64,000 nucleotides of DNA, from assembly GCF_001742225.1 (NCBI RefSeq), contig NZ_CP017075.1, positions 1,302,001 through 1,366,000 of the forward strand, written 5' to 3'. Positions 54,700 through 63,692 of the stretch are shown in pieces (position 1 is the stretch's first letter; each line of letters begins with the position of its first letter). Under the pieces are notes generated by a model. It was not told the DNA's origin. It was given only the letters and a program-made list of their open reading frames with translations, and ran no database searches. The position numbers were made by a program, and so were the translations under genes. Source of the DNA: Novosphingobium resinovorum. Lineage in GTDB: Bacteria > Pseudomonadota > Alphaproteobacteria > Sphingomonadales > Sphingomonadaceae.

Positions 54700-55261
54700 C
54701 GCATAGCAGGTGCCGGTTCAGCAGCTTGAGCGCACGGTTCATCTGTTTCTCCACCCCGCGCACGCTGAGACCGGTCTGCTGCGCGATTTCGGCATATGTA
54801 TAGCCATCGAGGCGCCGGGCGAGGAAAATCTGTCTCGCCAGCGGCTTGAGGCGCAGGACCGCCTCCTCCAGCCGCGCGAGGCGATCGCGGGCTTCGAGCA
54901 TGGCAATCGGGTCGCTGCCCGCGACGAGGGCATCCTCGATCGGCACATGGCCTTCACCTCCGCGGCGCTGGATCGCCCGCGCGTGATCACGAAGGACGTT
55001 CGAGGCCGCCTGGCGCAAATATTCGCCCGGGGCGGCGATGCCGGAAGGATCGATGGTGCCCGCAACACGCACGAAGACCTGCTGGACAACGTCTTCCGCG
55101 TCTTCGCGGCGACCTTTACGGGCGACAAAACGCAGGAGGCCGCGCTTCTGGCTGCGGTACATTTCTTCAAGCCCGCGGTGGGTCGGACGACGGTCGTGAT
55201 CTGGCGGCAGCGGCGCATCTTCCGCAAGCGGCCGGGTCAGCCGGTTGAAGCGCGCACTCAT
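54692..55261 (-). CDS. FecI-type ECF sigma factor
   Basis: Extracytoplasmic-function sigma factor of 189 residues. Region 2 (LEEMYRSQKRGLLRFVARKGRREDAEDVVQQVFVRVA) and region 4 (LARLEEAVLRLKPLARQIFLARRLDGYTYAEIAQQTGLSVRGVEKQMNRALKLLNRHL) are both intact. It is expected to transcribe the receptor and isopeptidase genes when the ligand binds. The start MSARFNRLTRPLAE is used; a longer reading to 55456 is low-complexity. Confidence 0.92.
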   Translation of the reverse strand: MSARFNRLTRPLAEDAPLPPDHDRRPTHRGLEEMYRSQKRGLLRFVARKGRREDAEDVVQQVFVRVAGTIDPSGIAAPGEYLRQAASNVLRDHARAIQRRGGEGHVPIEDALVAGSDPIAMLEARDRLARLEEAVLRLKPLARQIFLARRLDGYTYAEIAQQTGLSVRGVEKQMNRALKLLNRHLLCDD

Positions 55262-56141
55262 GGTAGAAATGACAAACTGGACGGCGCAATGAACATTGTC
55301 CGGCTCTCCTCGATGATCGAAGCGAAGCCGGCCAAAGCCGGGTGTTGAGAACACGCAAGAGACGCGCGCCGCCGCCTTTAGCCGCGAGCGACCTGGACAT
55401 GCGCGACGGCCACCCGGCAATGGTGAAACCTGCAGCAATTCTTGCGAGGTTCTCACGCCTCGGCATCACGTCTCACGCGATGCGTCACAAATCTATGCTG
55501 CAGGTGCTGCATTGCGCAAGGCAAAATTCCTTCTCCCGCAATCGTATCTTCACCGACGCGCACATATCGCCCGCTGCATGCGCATGTGGCGCCGACCGCT
55601 GAGCGTCAGAAGTCGTCCACACCCCTGATACGACAAACTCCATTACCTTGATGAACCTGCCTTTCTCGAAAGGCTATTTGCCAACGCGCGGAAAAGGGCC
55701 CGTTCAGCCGGAGCGGAATTGGTAATTTTCCAAGGTCCTGAAAAAAGCGTGGAGGCCTAATCGGCCCTGCTAAGCCTGCAGATCGACAGTGTCAGACCGT
55801 GCATTGAGCGCACCGCCTTCATTGCCACTGGCAGGTGATCGACCTGCGCCTTAATGATGGCGATGAACCGACCGCTCTGGCCTTTACCGCAGCTCGCCCT
55901 CGAACCACCTCTACCAGGTTGTGAACGGCTAACGGGCAAGCAGACGGCACGGCTCTCGCCGTACGTCCTCAGTAGCGATGGGAAACGGCGTCGATGGTCG
56001 GCGCGTTCTGGGTGGGACGACGGCACACGCAACGTTGTCGATCGCCTTGCGTCGATGATTACCGCTTATCGCGATATTACCGCCTATCGCGAAGATGATA
56101 TGCCCGATCGTGTCGAGGCGATGCCGAGAACTTGAGCGAAT
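55262..56141. other. Intergenic region with no supported gene
   Basis: About 880 bases between fecI and the transglutaminase-like gene. The fecI promoter should be near 55270-55330. A plus-strand frame ending about 56135 holds an imperfect internal repeat (ITAYRDITAYRED) but no recognisable domain. Nothing else could be identified. Confidence 0.4.
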
Positions 56142-56981
56142 TCACGCTGCGATCGGCATCGGCGCAGCGGGGGCCATCTGGACTTCACTTGTGTGAACCT
56201 GAAAGCTGGCGAGGCGAACCGACCCGAAGGCCGTTGTCAGTGCAGTATCAGCCGCATCACGGCCACATGCCAAAAGGATACGGCCGATCCGGGGGACACG
56301 GTGGCGTGCGTCGAAGCTGTGCCATCTGCCACCAAGATACACTTCAAACCAGGCATGGAAGTCCATTGCAACATCTACTGGCGGGATGCCAATGTCGCCG
56401 AGATAGCCGCTGCAGTAGCGGGCGGGGATATTCATGGCGCGGCATAGAGCGACAGCGAGGTGGGCGAAATCGCGGCATACCCCTACCCGCTCTGAATAGG
56501 CCTCGTATGCGGTACGGGTCGCCCTGGCATACTGATAGCCATATGTCAGATGACCATGGACGAAGTCGACGATAGCCTGAACGCGCTGCCAACCGGGGGC
56601 GATATGCCCGAACAGCCCCCACGCAATGTTGCCCAGCATATCGGTCTCGCAATAGCGGCTACCCAGCAGATAAATGAGAACCTCATTGGGCAGGTCTTTC
56701 ACATCGTGCTGAATGGCTTGCGGGCTTTGGAGATCCGGCCGACCGGTATCAGCGATGGTGAAATCGCAAGAAATCGTCGAAATCCCTTCAGGCAGCGTCA
56801 TTCGCGTGCAGATGTTGCCGAACGCATCACGGTAGTCGTGCGAGGGGACACATCGGTCGTTGGTGATCCGGTGCGGGGCAGCCAGGTCGCCAGAACGCTC
56901 CGGTCTCACACTCAGCATCAGGACCAACGGCGTGGGCGCACAAGCCTCGAAGGCAAACTGGTACCCGGCAGGAATGAGCAT
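56142..56981 (-). CDS. Transglutaminase-like protein
   Basis: A 279-residue protein with a transglutaminase core: Cys169 (ERVGVCRDFAHLAVALCRAMNIPARYCSGYL), His209 (MDFHAWFEVYLGGRW) and Asp224 (HSFDARH) form the triad. The N-terminal beta-rich part (residues 1-110) is the usual bacterial transglutaminase N-domain. Such proteins are predicted cysteine proteases or amidases acting on peptides. No signal peptide is visible. It stands alone in its direction; its target is unknown. Confidence 0.87.
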   Translation of the reverse strand: MLIPAGYQFAFEACAPTPLVLMLSVRPERSGDLAAPHRITNDRCVPSHDYRDAFGNICTRMTLPEGISTISCDFTIADTGRPDLQSPQAIQHDVKDLPNEVLIYLLGSRYCETDMLGNIAWGLFGHIAPGWQRVQAIVDFVHGHLTYGYQYARATRTAYEAYSERVGVCRDFAHLAVALCRAMNIPARYCSGYLGDIGIPPVDVAMDFHAWFEVYLGGRWHSFDARHRVPRIGRILLACGRDAADTALTTAFGSVRLASFQVHTSEVQMAPAAPMPIAA

Positions 56982-57239
56982 CTTTGACCTCTCGGGAGTT
57001 TCAGGCGGTCAAATCTGCGATTTGCCGGTCTTGCTGCTTCAATACGCGATCATCCAAATTGGTTTCATGTCAGCAGCAAGCTCCTCTTCGATTGTACGTT
57101 GGGTGTCGCCTCCAAAAACGCCGTTCCAGGCGCCGTTCCCGAGAACCGACTGCGCCAACCGCACGATTGCAGGCGGTTTTTGCAAGGAACCATTCGAGCC
57201 ACCGCTCGCTCAAGCCGCAAACCAACAGGAGTGATATTC

Positions 57240-57437
57240 ATGAAAATCAAGACGACCGGTGGCTTGGCGCTGATCCTTGCAGCAGGTGCGACTTTGGGCG
57301 GGTGTTCACATGGCGCGACCAAGGGCGGTCTGATCGGCGGTGCTGGCGGAGCCGTTGTCGGCAGCGCCACCGGACTTGGCACCACCGAGGGCGCTATCGT
57401 CGGCGGTACCGCAGGCGCAGTGATCGGCGATAAGTAA
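57240..57437 (+). CDS. Small glycine-zipper lipoprotein
   Basis: A 65-residue lipoprotein. The signal ends in the lipobox LGGC (Cys22), and the mature part is a glycine zipper (GGLIGGAGGAVVGSATGLGTTEGAIVGGTAGAVIGDK) as in OsmB/YMGG-type proteins. AGGAG lies 8 bases before the ATG. A terminator hairpin follows. Probably an osmotic or envelope-stress protein of the outer membrane; specific function is unknown. Confidence 0.85.
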   Translation: MKIKTTGGLALILAAGATLGGCSHGATKGGLIGGAGGAVVGSATGLGTTEGAIVGGTAGAVIGDK

Positions 57438-57457
57438 ACCGCCGCAAATGTCCGCGG

Positions 57458-57494
57458 AAAGGGCCGGCGACCAATACTGGCTGCCGGCCCTTTT
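57458..57494 (+). terminator. Intrinsic terminator after the glycine-zipper gene
   Basis: AAAGGGCCGGC and GCCGGCCCTTT form an 11-base stem with a 14-base loop followed by further T. It begins 20 bases after the stop codon of the lipoprotein gene and separates it from the AI-2E gene. Confidence 0.8.
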
Positions 57495-57554
57495 CGCGTT
57501 GGGACACGGCGATCTTGATACAATCAGGCTTCGGCGGGAATAGGGGATAGAGCG

Positions 57555-58604
57555 TTGGAACCTTTGAACACGGATACGCAAGCACGGTACTGGACGCTCA
57601 GCCGGGTTGCTGCGGCGGCTGTAATGGTCGTTGCGATTGTTGCGGTCGCCCTGCTGCTGGTGCGCCTGTCCAGCTTTCTCATGATGGTTTTCGGCGCAGT
57701 GGTTCTTGCCGTCGTATTCGATGCGATAGCGCGGGCTCTGTGCTCGGTCCTGCCGATTGGCCGGGGCTGGTCGCTTGGGATTGCCGTCGTCCTGCTGCTC
57801 GGCGCCTTTGTCGGCGCGCTCGTTCTTTTCGGCGCGCAGCTCACCAGCGAGTTCGATATCATTCGGCAGAACCTGCCAGGCGGCATCGATCAGCTGCAAG
57901 CGTTCCTGCAGCGCATGGGCCTTGGCGACGCCGCCAACGGTGTGCTCGAACACGGCAAGGACAGTTTTTCGGGTCTCACATCGAAGATCGGGACGTACAT
58001 GCTCGCTCTGGGCAATGGCTTGACCAACCTTGTGCTGGTGATCTTCGCGGCCGTCTTTTTATCCGCTGATCCCGCGGTCTATCGCCATGGCTTTCTGCAC
58101 CTTGTGCCGAACAAGGGCCTCGATGTTGTGAATGAGGCTCTCGGTGATGTCGGTAAGGGTCTAAATGGCTGGATGAAGGGCCAGGTGGTATCCTCGATCG
58201 TTGTCGCATCGCTGACCACGGCCGGACTTGCTGCGTTGGGCGTGCCTTCCGCTGCTGGGCTCGGGGTCATCGCCGGGCTGCTCGATGTCGTTCCGATGAT
58301 CGGGCCTGTGATTTCCGGCGTACCGGCAGTGCTTCTGGCGTTCACCCAGTCTCCTGCGACGGCTCTGTGGACGGTAGTTCTCTTCCTTGTGGTACAGCAG
58401 CTTCAGGGTAATTTCCTGCAACCCATGATCCAGAAGCAAGCGGTAGATGTCCCCCCTGCCGTCCTTTTATTCACGGTCGTTGCCGCCGGAACCCTGTTCG
58501 GTTTCATTGGCGTTTTGCTGGCCGCGCCGCTGACCATTGCCGTATTCGTGGTCGTGAAGCGGATTTATGTGAAGACGCTGCTCGGCAAGGATGTCGAAAT
58601 CTGA
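57555..58604 (+). CDS. AI-2E family transporter (second copy)
   Basis: A 349-residue polytopic membrane protein of the AI-2E/PerM family. Signatures are LGDVGKGLNGWMKGQVVSSIVVASLTTAGLAALGVPSAAGLGVIAGLLDVVPMIGPVISGVPAVLLAF and the C-terminal QQLQGNFLQPMIQKQAVDVPPAVLLFTVVAAGTLFGFIGVLLAAPLTIAVFVVVKRIY. The start is TTG at 57555 with AGGGGA 7 bases upstream; no ATG is available nearby. It is only distantly similar to the copy at 22377. Substrate unknown. Confidence 0.9.
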   Translation: MEPLNTDTQARYWTLSRVAAAAVMVVAIVAVALLLVRLSSFLMMVFGAVVLAVVFDAIARALCSVLPIGRGWSLGIAVVLLLGAFVGALVLFGAQLTSEFDIIRQNLPGGIDQLQAFLQRMGLGDAANGVLEHGKDSFSGLTSKIGTYMLALGNGLTNLVLVIFAAVFLSADPAVYRHGFLHLVPNKGLDVVNEALGDVGKGLNGWMKGQVVSSIVVASLTTAGLAALGVPSAAGLGVIAGLLDVVPMIGPVISGVPAVLLAFTQSPATALWTVVLFLVVQQLQGNFLQPMIQKQAVDVPPAVLLFTVVAAGTLFGFIGVLLAAPLTIAVFVVVKRIYVKTLLGKDVEI

Positions 58605-58790
58605 GGCGTGTCATCGCGCTTTGAGCCAAGATTGACGGGTCAAGGCGCGGTCCCCTCGGACACGGCTTTATCGAGGCAGGCGAACGGGCGCATGAAACAG
58701 GCAGCGCCGCAGAAGATCGCCGCAGCGTGCCGCCGCGTTTGCGGCCTTTCGCGGGTGCTGCACGGATCGATGGCGCCGAAATGGCAATAC

Positions 58791-58822
58791 AAAACGCCGC
58801 CCGCCGGGGACCGGGGGCGGCG
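58791..58822 (-). terminator. Intrinsic terminator after the GlsB-like gene
   Basis: CGCCGCCC and GGGCGGCG form the outer stem (58795-58802, 58815-58822), and on the minus strand four T follow. It lies 24 bases after the stop of the GlsB/YeaQ-like gene. Confidence 0.75.
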
Positions 58823-58845
58823 CTTGAACGCAGACTTCGAGCGGA

Positions 58846-59112
58846 TTACCGGGCGCGGCTACGCTGGAAGAAATTCACGATCGCGAGCAGGATCACTGCG
58901 CCGACGAAAGCGATGATGAGGCCGGTCAGCGAAAATTCCTGAACGCTGCCCCGGATGCCAAGCAGCGGCCCCGAAAGGGCATTACCAATGATCGAGCCGA
59001 CGCAGCCCACGACAATATTGAGGAAAATGCCCATCGAGGCATCACGCTTCATCACCATGCTCGCCAGCCATCCTGCGATGCCGCCGACGATAAGTGCGAT
59101 AATCCAACCCAT
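58846..59112 (-). CDS. GlsB/YeaQ/YmgE-family stress membrane protein
   Basis: An 88-residue membrane protein starting MGWIIALIVGGIAGWLASMVMKRDASMGIFLNIVVGCVGSIIGNALSG, the family signature, with three hydrophobic segments and glycine-zipper spacing. Members are small inner-membrane proteins linked to envelope stress. It lies between the AI-2E gene and another small membrane-type gene, forming a group of envelope proteins. Confidence 0.92.
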   Translation of the reverse strand: MGWIIALIVGGIAGWLASMVMKRDASMGIFLNIVVGCVGSIIGNALSGPLLGIRGSVQEFSLTGLIIAFVGAVILLAIVNFFQRSRAR

Positions 59113-59168
59113 GTGCGTCTCCGATTAAGTTATGTTTGTCCTTGTCTGCGGCAAATACCGGGCAACTG

Positions 59169-59375
59169 TCAGCGAAGCCGTCTGATTTCGCGCTTCTCGA
59201 GGTGCTTTTTCAGCGCATATCCACCTGCCGCGGCCGCCACCATGCCCACTGGCCCGAGGCGGCGCAGGACTGTGGCGGCGCCAACGCCCAGCAAAGCTCC
59301 ACCAGTGCCACCTACGCCGCCGACATCACGCGAAACACGCTGGCCAGCGATAGCGCCGATAATTTTTCCGATCAT
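59169..59375 (-). CDS. Small glycine-rich membrane-associated protein (paralogue 2)
   Basis: A 68-residue paralogue of the protein at 26287. It begins MIGKIIGAIAGQRVSRDVGG, continues GTGGALLGVGAATVLRRLGPVGMVAAAAGGYALKKHLEKREIRRLR. The hydrophobic core and basic C terminus suggest a membrane association. An in-frame extension upstream (to 59447) lacks a better start. It lies 57 bases upstream of the GlsB-like gene on the same strand and may be co-transcribed with it. Confidence 0.82.
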   Translation of the reverse strand: MIGKIIGAIAGQRVSRDVGGVGGTGGALLGVGAATVLRRLGPVGMVAAAAGGYALKKHLEKREIRRLR

Positions 59376-59581
59376 AGCCGTCTCCTTCGCTGGCAAAAGA
59401 AGCGGAAGATGACCCAAATGTTCCGCGGAGTGCAAAATTGGGTTCACTTCTCACCCGCAGTTCCACCCTTGCTCGGTGTTCGGCGTCCACCAGCGACTGG
59501 TCAGTATTTACGACGTGGCGCAGGCTCCTGTGGATTGGAGCTGACCTTAAGACCGAGCGCAAGGCGATCTTCATCCCAGCA

Positions 59582-60487
59582 TCACCTCCGCCATGGCGGG
59601 GGTGAAAGTCGCGCTCTCAATATGCGCAGGAATGCATCCGCCCGCCCGCTGCGCCCATGGCGTGCGTGAAGCAGTGCCACGACGTCGGCGCAAGGAAGCG
59701 ACCAGCCCGGAAGCACCAGTTGAAGCCTGCCTGCAGCCAGGTCGCCTGCCACGTCCCATTCGCTACGCACGATGAGGCCGAGCCCGGCGAGCCCCCAATC
59801 CCGGATGACCTCTCCGTCATTGCTGGACATACTGGGCTTGATGCGGACTGTCGTCTTGCCGTGACGAGCGTGGGAGAAGCGCCATAGCGTCACGTCCTCG
59901 TTATTCTCGCGCAGCGCCAGGCAGCGATGCGCCGCCAACTCATCGGGCTTCAGTATGGGAGGAGCGCTCTGCAGATAGCTGGGAGAGGCGCACAGGAGAC
60001 GTTTGTTGGGCGCGAGCGTGGTGACGAGCCGGTCACTTTCCGGAAGGCTTCCGATATGCACAATAATATCCCAGCTCTCCGACATTTGCCTGATCGGACT
60101 GTCGGACAGCTCGAGTGTGACCGACGTGCCAGGATGCGCCTGCGCAAACTCCTCGACCGCCGGGGCGACGGATTGGCGACCGAAGCCATAAGGGGCGGCT
60201 ACGCGAAGGTGACCTCGCACTTGCGTCGTCCGACTTGCCAAGCGTTCGGACAAGTCTTCCATCGCGTTCATGATCATGGCCCCCTCGGACGCGATAAGTT
60301 CGCCTTCGTCCGTCAGACTGAGACCTCGCGACGTGCGATCAACCAGCTTGACCCCCACTCTCGTCTCCAGTGAACGCAGGCGCTGCGTCACCGCAGGCGG
60401 CGTCACGTTAAGACGGCGGGCTGCCTCCGCAAGCGAGGGTGCGCACGTAATAACCTGAAAGAAAGCCAAGTCGTCGGTCGAGATCAT
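59582..60487 (-). CDS. LysR-type transcriptional regulator
   Basis: A 301-residue LysR regulator: N-terminal winged HTH (TDDLAFFQVITCAPSLAEAARRLNVTPPAVTQRLRSLETRVGVKLVDRTSRGLSLTDEGELI) and effector domain. It is divergent from the aldehyde dehydrogenase operon, the classic layout for a LysR regulator and its target. The shared region holds an inverted repeat. The inducer is probably a metabolite of that pathway. Confidence 0.93.
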   Translation of the reverse strand: MISTDDLAFFQVITCAPSLAEAARRLNVTPPAVTQRLRSLETRVGVKLVDRTSRGLSLTDEGELIASEGAMIMNAMEDLSERLASRTTQVRGHLRVAAPYGFGRQSVAPAVEEFAQAHPGTSVTLELSDSPIRQMSESWDIIVHIGSLPESDRLVTTLAPNKRLLCASPSYLQSAPPILKPDELAAHRCLALRENNEDVTLWRFSHARHGKTTVRIKPSMSSNDGEVIRDWGLAGLGLIVRSEWDVAGDLAAGRLQLVLPGWSLPCADVVALLHARHGRSGRADAFLRILRARLSPPPWRR

Positions 60488-60498
60488 TAGGTTCAGCC

Positions 60499-60524
60499 TT
60501 AATCCAACATATAGCCAAGATTAA
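60499..60524 (+). promoter_or_regulatory. Candidate LysR operator
   Basis: TTAATC-N14-GATTAA is a perfect 6-base inverted repeat placed 12 bases upstream of the LysR start and about 100 bases before the dehydrogenase start. It resembles a LysR box. Similar ATTAAT-containing direct repeats occur downstream at 63597-63647. Confidence 0.55.
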
Positions 60525-60624
60525 TTGTGATATTCATGGTTTGGCATATCCTCAACGTGCGGGCAACGGGGTCGCCGGACGGCATGGAGCCCTGCCCATC
60601 GATTACCACCGAAAGGGTTCGAGC

Positions 60625-62064
60625 ATGATGATGCGGCGCTTCGACCAACTCTACATTGGCGGCGAATGGAGACAGCCGACGGGAAATCTGGCGCCCATCG
60701 CGCTTATCGATCCGGCTTCCGAGCGGGTCATAGGCTCCGTCGCTGCAGCCAGCTCCGCCGACGTCGACAGCGCCGTCGAGGCAGCCCGCGCGGCCTTCCC
60801 AACATTCTCGGTCACTGCGCCTGGGGAACGCAGCGAGCTACTCGAGCGCATCTGCGCCCTGCTCGGGGAGAGATTCGAAGATCTCGCACAGGCGATCCGT
60901 CAGGAAATGGGTTCGGCGATCAGCTTTGCCCGAACATCGCAGGTACCCTTCGGCATTGCCCATGTGCGCACCGCAATCGCGGTGCTGAAGACCTATCCGT
61001 TCCTGCGCAGGCAGGGTTCGACGGCCATCGCTCGGGAGGCCATTGGTGTCTGCGGACTGATCACACCCTGGAACTGGCCGCTCTATCAGATCACGGCCAA
61101 GGTTGCCCCAGCCATCGCGGCAGGTTGCACGATCGTGCTCAAGCCGAGCGAACTGTCGCCGCTTAGCGCCCAGCTCTTCGCTCAGATCATGCACGATGCC
61201 GGAACGCCGCCGGGGGTATTCAATATGGTAACGGGCACGGGAGCAGAGGTCGGCACCGCAATCTCCGCCCATCCCGACATCGACATGGTCTCGATCACCG
61301 GATCGACGCGCGCGGGCGTTCTCGTTGCACAGGCGGCCGCTCCCACAGTCAAGCGTGTCACGCAGGAACTCGGCGGCAAGTCCCCCAATATCCTGCTGGA
61401 CGATGCCGACTTCGCGACAGTGGTGCCGCTGGGTGTGACGGCTGCGTTCCGCAACGTCGGCCAGTCCTGCAGCGCACCTACCCGAATGCTGGTACCTCAG
61501 GCTCGCCTCGCCGAGGCCGAACAGCTAGCGGCCTCGGCCGCCGCCAAGATGATTGTCGGACTGCCGGAACTCGAGGCGACGGTCCTTGGCCCCGTCGCCA
61601 ACGCCAATCAGTTCACCAAGGTTGAGGAGATGATCGACATCGGCATCGCCGAAGGGGCGAAGGTGGTGTGCGGGGGGCCTGGTCGCCCCGAAGGGCTGGA
61701 CCGGGGGTTCTTCGTGAGGCCCACGATCTTCTCTGCGGTTCACAGCGACATGCGCATCGCGCAGGAAGAGATATTCGGGCCCGTGCTGTGCCTCATCCCA
61801 TACAGCGACGAGGACCAGGCCGTCAGCATCGCCAACGACACGGTCTACGGGCTCGGTTCCCATGTCCAGTCGTCTGATCTTGATCGTGCGCGCCGAGTGG
61901 GCTCGCGCATAAGGGCCGGGCAAGTCCACATCAACCACCCGACATGGGACGGATTCGCGGCCTTTGGTGGCTATCGTCAGTCCGGCAATGGACGGGAATA
62001 CGGTGTCTTCGGGGTGGAGGAGTATCTCGAGACAAAGGCCATCCTGGGGTACTATCCAGAGTGA
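60625..62064 (+). CDS. NAD(P)-dependent aldehyde dehydrogenase
   Basis: Aldehyde dehydrogenase of 479 residues. The catalytic Cys282 (FRNVGQSCSAPTRMLV), general base Glu248 (QELGGKSPN), the cofactor motif TPWNWPLYQITAKVAPAIAAGCTIVLKPSE and ITGSTRAG are all intact. AAGGG lies 7 bases before the ATG; a longer reading from 60541 is rejected. It is the first gene of an operon with the binding protein (4-base overlap) and the D-threonine-aldolase-like gene. The aldehyde could be the product of that aldolase. Confidence 0.93.
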   Translation: MMMRRFDQLYIGGEWRQPTGNLAPIALIDPASERVIGSVAAASSADVDSAVEAARAAFPTFSVTAPGERSELLERICALLGERFEDLAQAIRQEMGSAISFARTSQVPFGIAHVRTAIAVLKTYPFLRRQGSTAIAREAIGVCGLITPWNWPLYQITAKVAPAIAAGCTIVLKPSELSPLSAQLFAQIMHDAGTPPGVFNMVTGTGAEVGTAISAHPDIDMVSITGSTRAGVLVAQAAAPTVKRVTQELGGKSPNILLDDADFATVVPLGVTAAFRNVGQSCSAPTRMLVPQARLAEAEQLAASAAAKMIVGLPELEATVLGPVANANQFTKVEEMIDIGIAEGAKVVCGGPGRPEGLDRGFFVRPTIFSAVHSDMRIAQEEIFGPVLCLIPYSDEDQAVSIANDTVYGLGSHVQSSDLDRARRVGSRIRAGQVHINHPTWDGFAAFGGYRQSGNGREYGVFGVEEYLETKAILGYYPE

Positions 62065-63596
62065 GCGGCCCCGATCTCAGCCGCCGCGCGCTGATTGGCG
62101 GTCTTGCCGGTGCGAGCGGTCTTCTGCTTCCCGCCAACGCAATGGGTGTGTCGCGTCCACGCACGGGCGGCGGTATACGCGTCGCCAGCACGTCCACTTC
62201 CACGCTGGACACGCTCGATCCTGCAAAGGGCGCGCTAAACACCGACTATGTCCGCCATTTCATGCTCTACAGCGGATTGACGGAACTCGACCGTGCACTT
62301 TATCCGCGTCCCGCTCTGGCCGAGATCATCGTCAGTCGCGATCAGAAGAACTGGCATATCAGGCTCCGCAAGGGCGTCACATTCCACAACGGGAAGAGCC
62401 TGAGCGCAGCCGATGTCGTCTACTCGCTGCTGCGGCACAAGGATCCGCGAACGGGATCGAAAATGGCGGACATCGCCGACCAGTTCGCCGAGGTGAGAGC
62501 CACAGGGCCTCTGGAGCTTCTGATCCGCCTCACGGGACCAAATGCCGACCTCCCGGCCATCCTCGCCCAATCTCACTTCCTCATCGTTGCCAACGGGCAG
62601 AGGAACTTCAGGACGGCCAATGGAACCGGTCCTTTCAAACTGGTCGAATTCACACCCGGCATCCGAACGAAAGTCCGGCGCAATGCCAACTTCTGGAAAC
62701 CTGGCAAGCCGTATCTCGACGAGATCGAGCTGATCGGCATCCCCGACGAAGTTAGCCGGGTGAATGCCCTGCTCTCAGGTGACGTCCACCTGATCAACGC
62801 GGTGAACCCCAGGTCGACGCGGCGCATCCTGACCTCGCCCCGGCATGGGCTGGTGGAGACCAAGTCAGGTCTGTACACCAACCTCATCGTACGTCAGGAC
62901 CGCCTTCCGGTGTCCAATCCGCACTTCACGGCGGCATTGAAGTGTCTCATCGATCGTCCGCTCATAAATCGGGCGCTCTTTCGCAACTATGCCACCATCG
63001 CGAACGATCATCCGATACCGCCTTCACACATCTACTTCCGCAAGGACCTGCCGCAGACGCAGCTCGATCTGGACAGGGCCAGATGGCATTTCCGTCGCTC
63101 GGGCGTCGGCGTCACACGCCTCCCCATCTACGCCTCTCCCGCCGCCGAAGGCTCCATCGACATGGCATCCGTACTGCAGGAATATGGCTCGAGGATCGGC
63201 CTTAATCTTGCGGTAAATCGCATGCCTGCCGATGGCTACTGGTCGACGCACTGGATGAAGCATCCGCTCGGCTTCGGGAACAGCAACCCGCGTCCGACCG
63301 CCGACATGATCTTCAGTCTCTTCTACAAGACCGATGCGACCTGGAACGAGTCGGGTTGGAAAGCCCCAAGGTTCGACAGCCTCCTCATGGAGGCACGCGG
63401 CGAACCGGACCTCCAGCGACGCAAGCAACTCTACGGCGAGATGCAGGCAATGGTGCGCCAGTCTTGCGGCAGCATCATCCCAGTCTTCATGAGTCTTCTC
63501 GACGGCCACGATCGGCGGTTGAAGGGCCTCCATCCCGTGCCCCTCGGCGGTTTCATGGGGTACACTTTCGCCGAGCACGTGTGGTGGGAAGGGTAA
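62061..63596 (+). CDS. Tat-exported oligopeptide-type ABC substrate-binding protein
   Basis: Family 5 (SBP_bac_5) solute-binding protein of 511 residues. The N terminus LSRRALIGGLAGASGLLLPANA is a Tat signal with twin Arg. Binding-protein signatures include DPAKGALNTDYVRHFMLYSGLTE, WHIRLRKGVTFHNGKSLSAADVVYSL and GTGPFKLVEFTPG. Start is GTG overlapping the dehydrogenase stop (GTGA). No ABC permease or ATPase genes are in the window; they may lie beyond the right end. Ligand is likely a small peptide or amino-acid derivative. Confidence 0.9.
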   Translation: MSGPDLSRRALIGGLAGASGLLLPANAMGVSRPRTGGGIRVASTSTSTLDTLDPAKGALNTDYVRHFMLYSGLTELDRALYPRPALAEIIVSRDQKNWHIRLRKGVTFHNGKSLSAADVVYSLLRHKDPRTGSKMADIADQFAEVRATGPLELLIRLTGPNADLPAILAQSHFLIVANGQRNFRTANGTGPFKLVEFTPGIRTKVRRNANFWKPGKPYLDEIELIGIPDEVSRVNALLSGDVHLINAVNPRSTRRILTSPRHGLVETKSGLYTNLIVRQDRLPVSNPHFTAALKCLIDRPLINRALFRNYATIANDHPIPPSHIYFRKDLPQTQLDLDRARWHFRRSGVGVTRLPIYASPAAEGSIDMASVLQEYGSRIGLNLAVNRMPADGYWSTHWMKHPLGFGNSNPRPTADMIFSLFYKTDATWNESGWKAPRFDSLLMEARGEPDLQRRKQLYGEMQAMVRQSCGSIIPVFMSLLDGHDRRLKGLHPVPLGGFMGYTFAEHVWWEG

Positions 63597-63647
63597 ATCA
63601 TTAATGCTAAACTTAACCAATAATGCAGGTATCATTAATTGCTAAAC
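63597..63647 (+). promoter_or_regulatory. Direct repeats before the aldolase-like gene
   Basis: ATCATTAATGCTAAAC (63597-63612) and ATCATTAATTGCTAAAC (63631-63647) are near-identical direct repeats in an AT-rich gap. They may be regulator sites; similar ATTAAT sequence is present in the LysR operator region at 60499-60530. Confidence 0.45.
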
Positions 63648-63692
63648 ACATCTCTGCAGAGCAGAATTCTCCCCACAATCAGCAACGAGGTC

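Noticed and set aside
55757..56135. Short frames on both strands as a transposase remnant
   Set aside because: I tried to match them to IS66 and IS1380 C termini and found no convincing motif.
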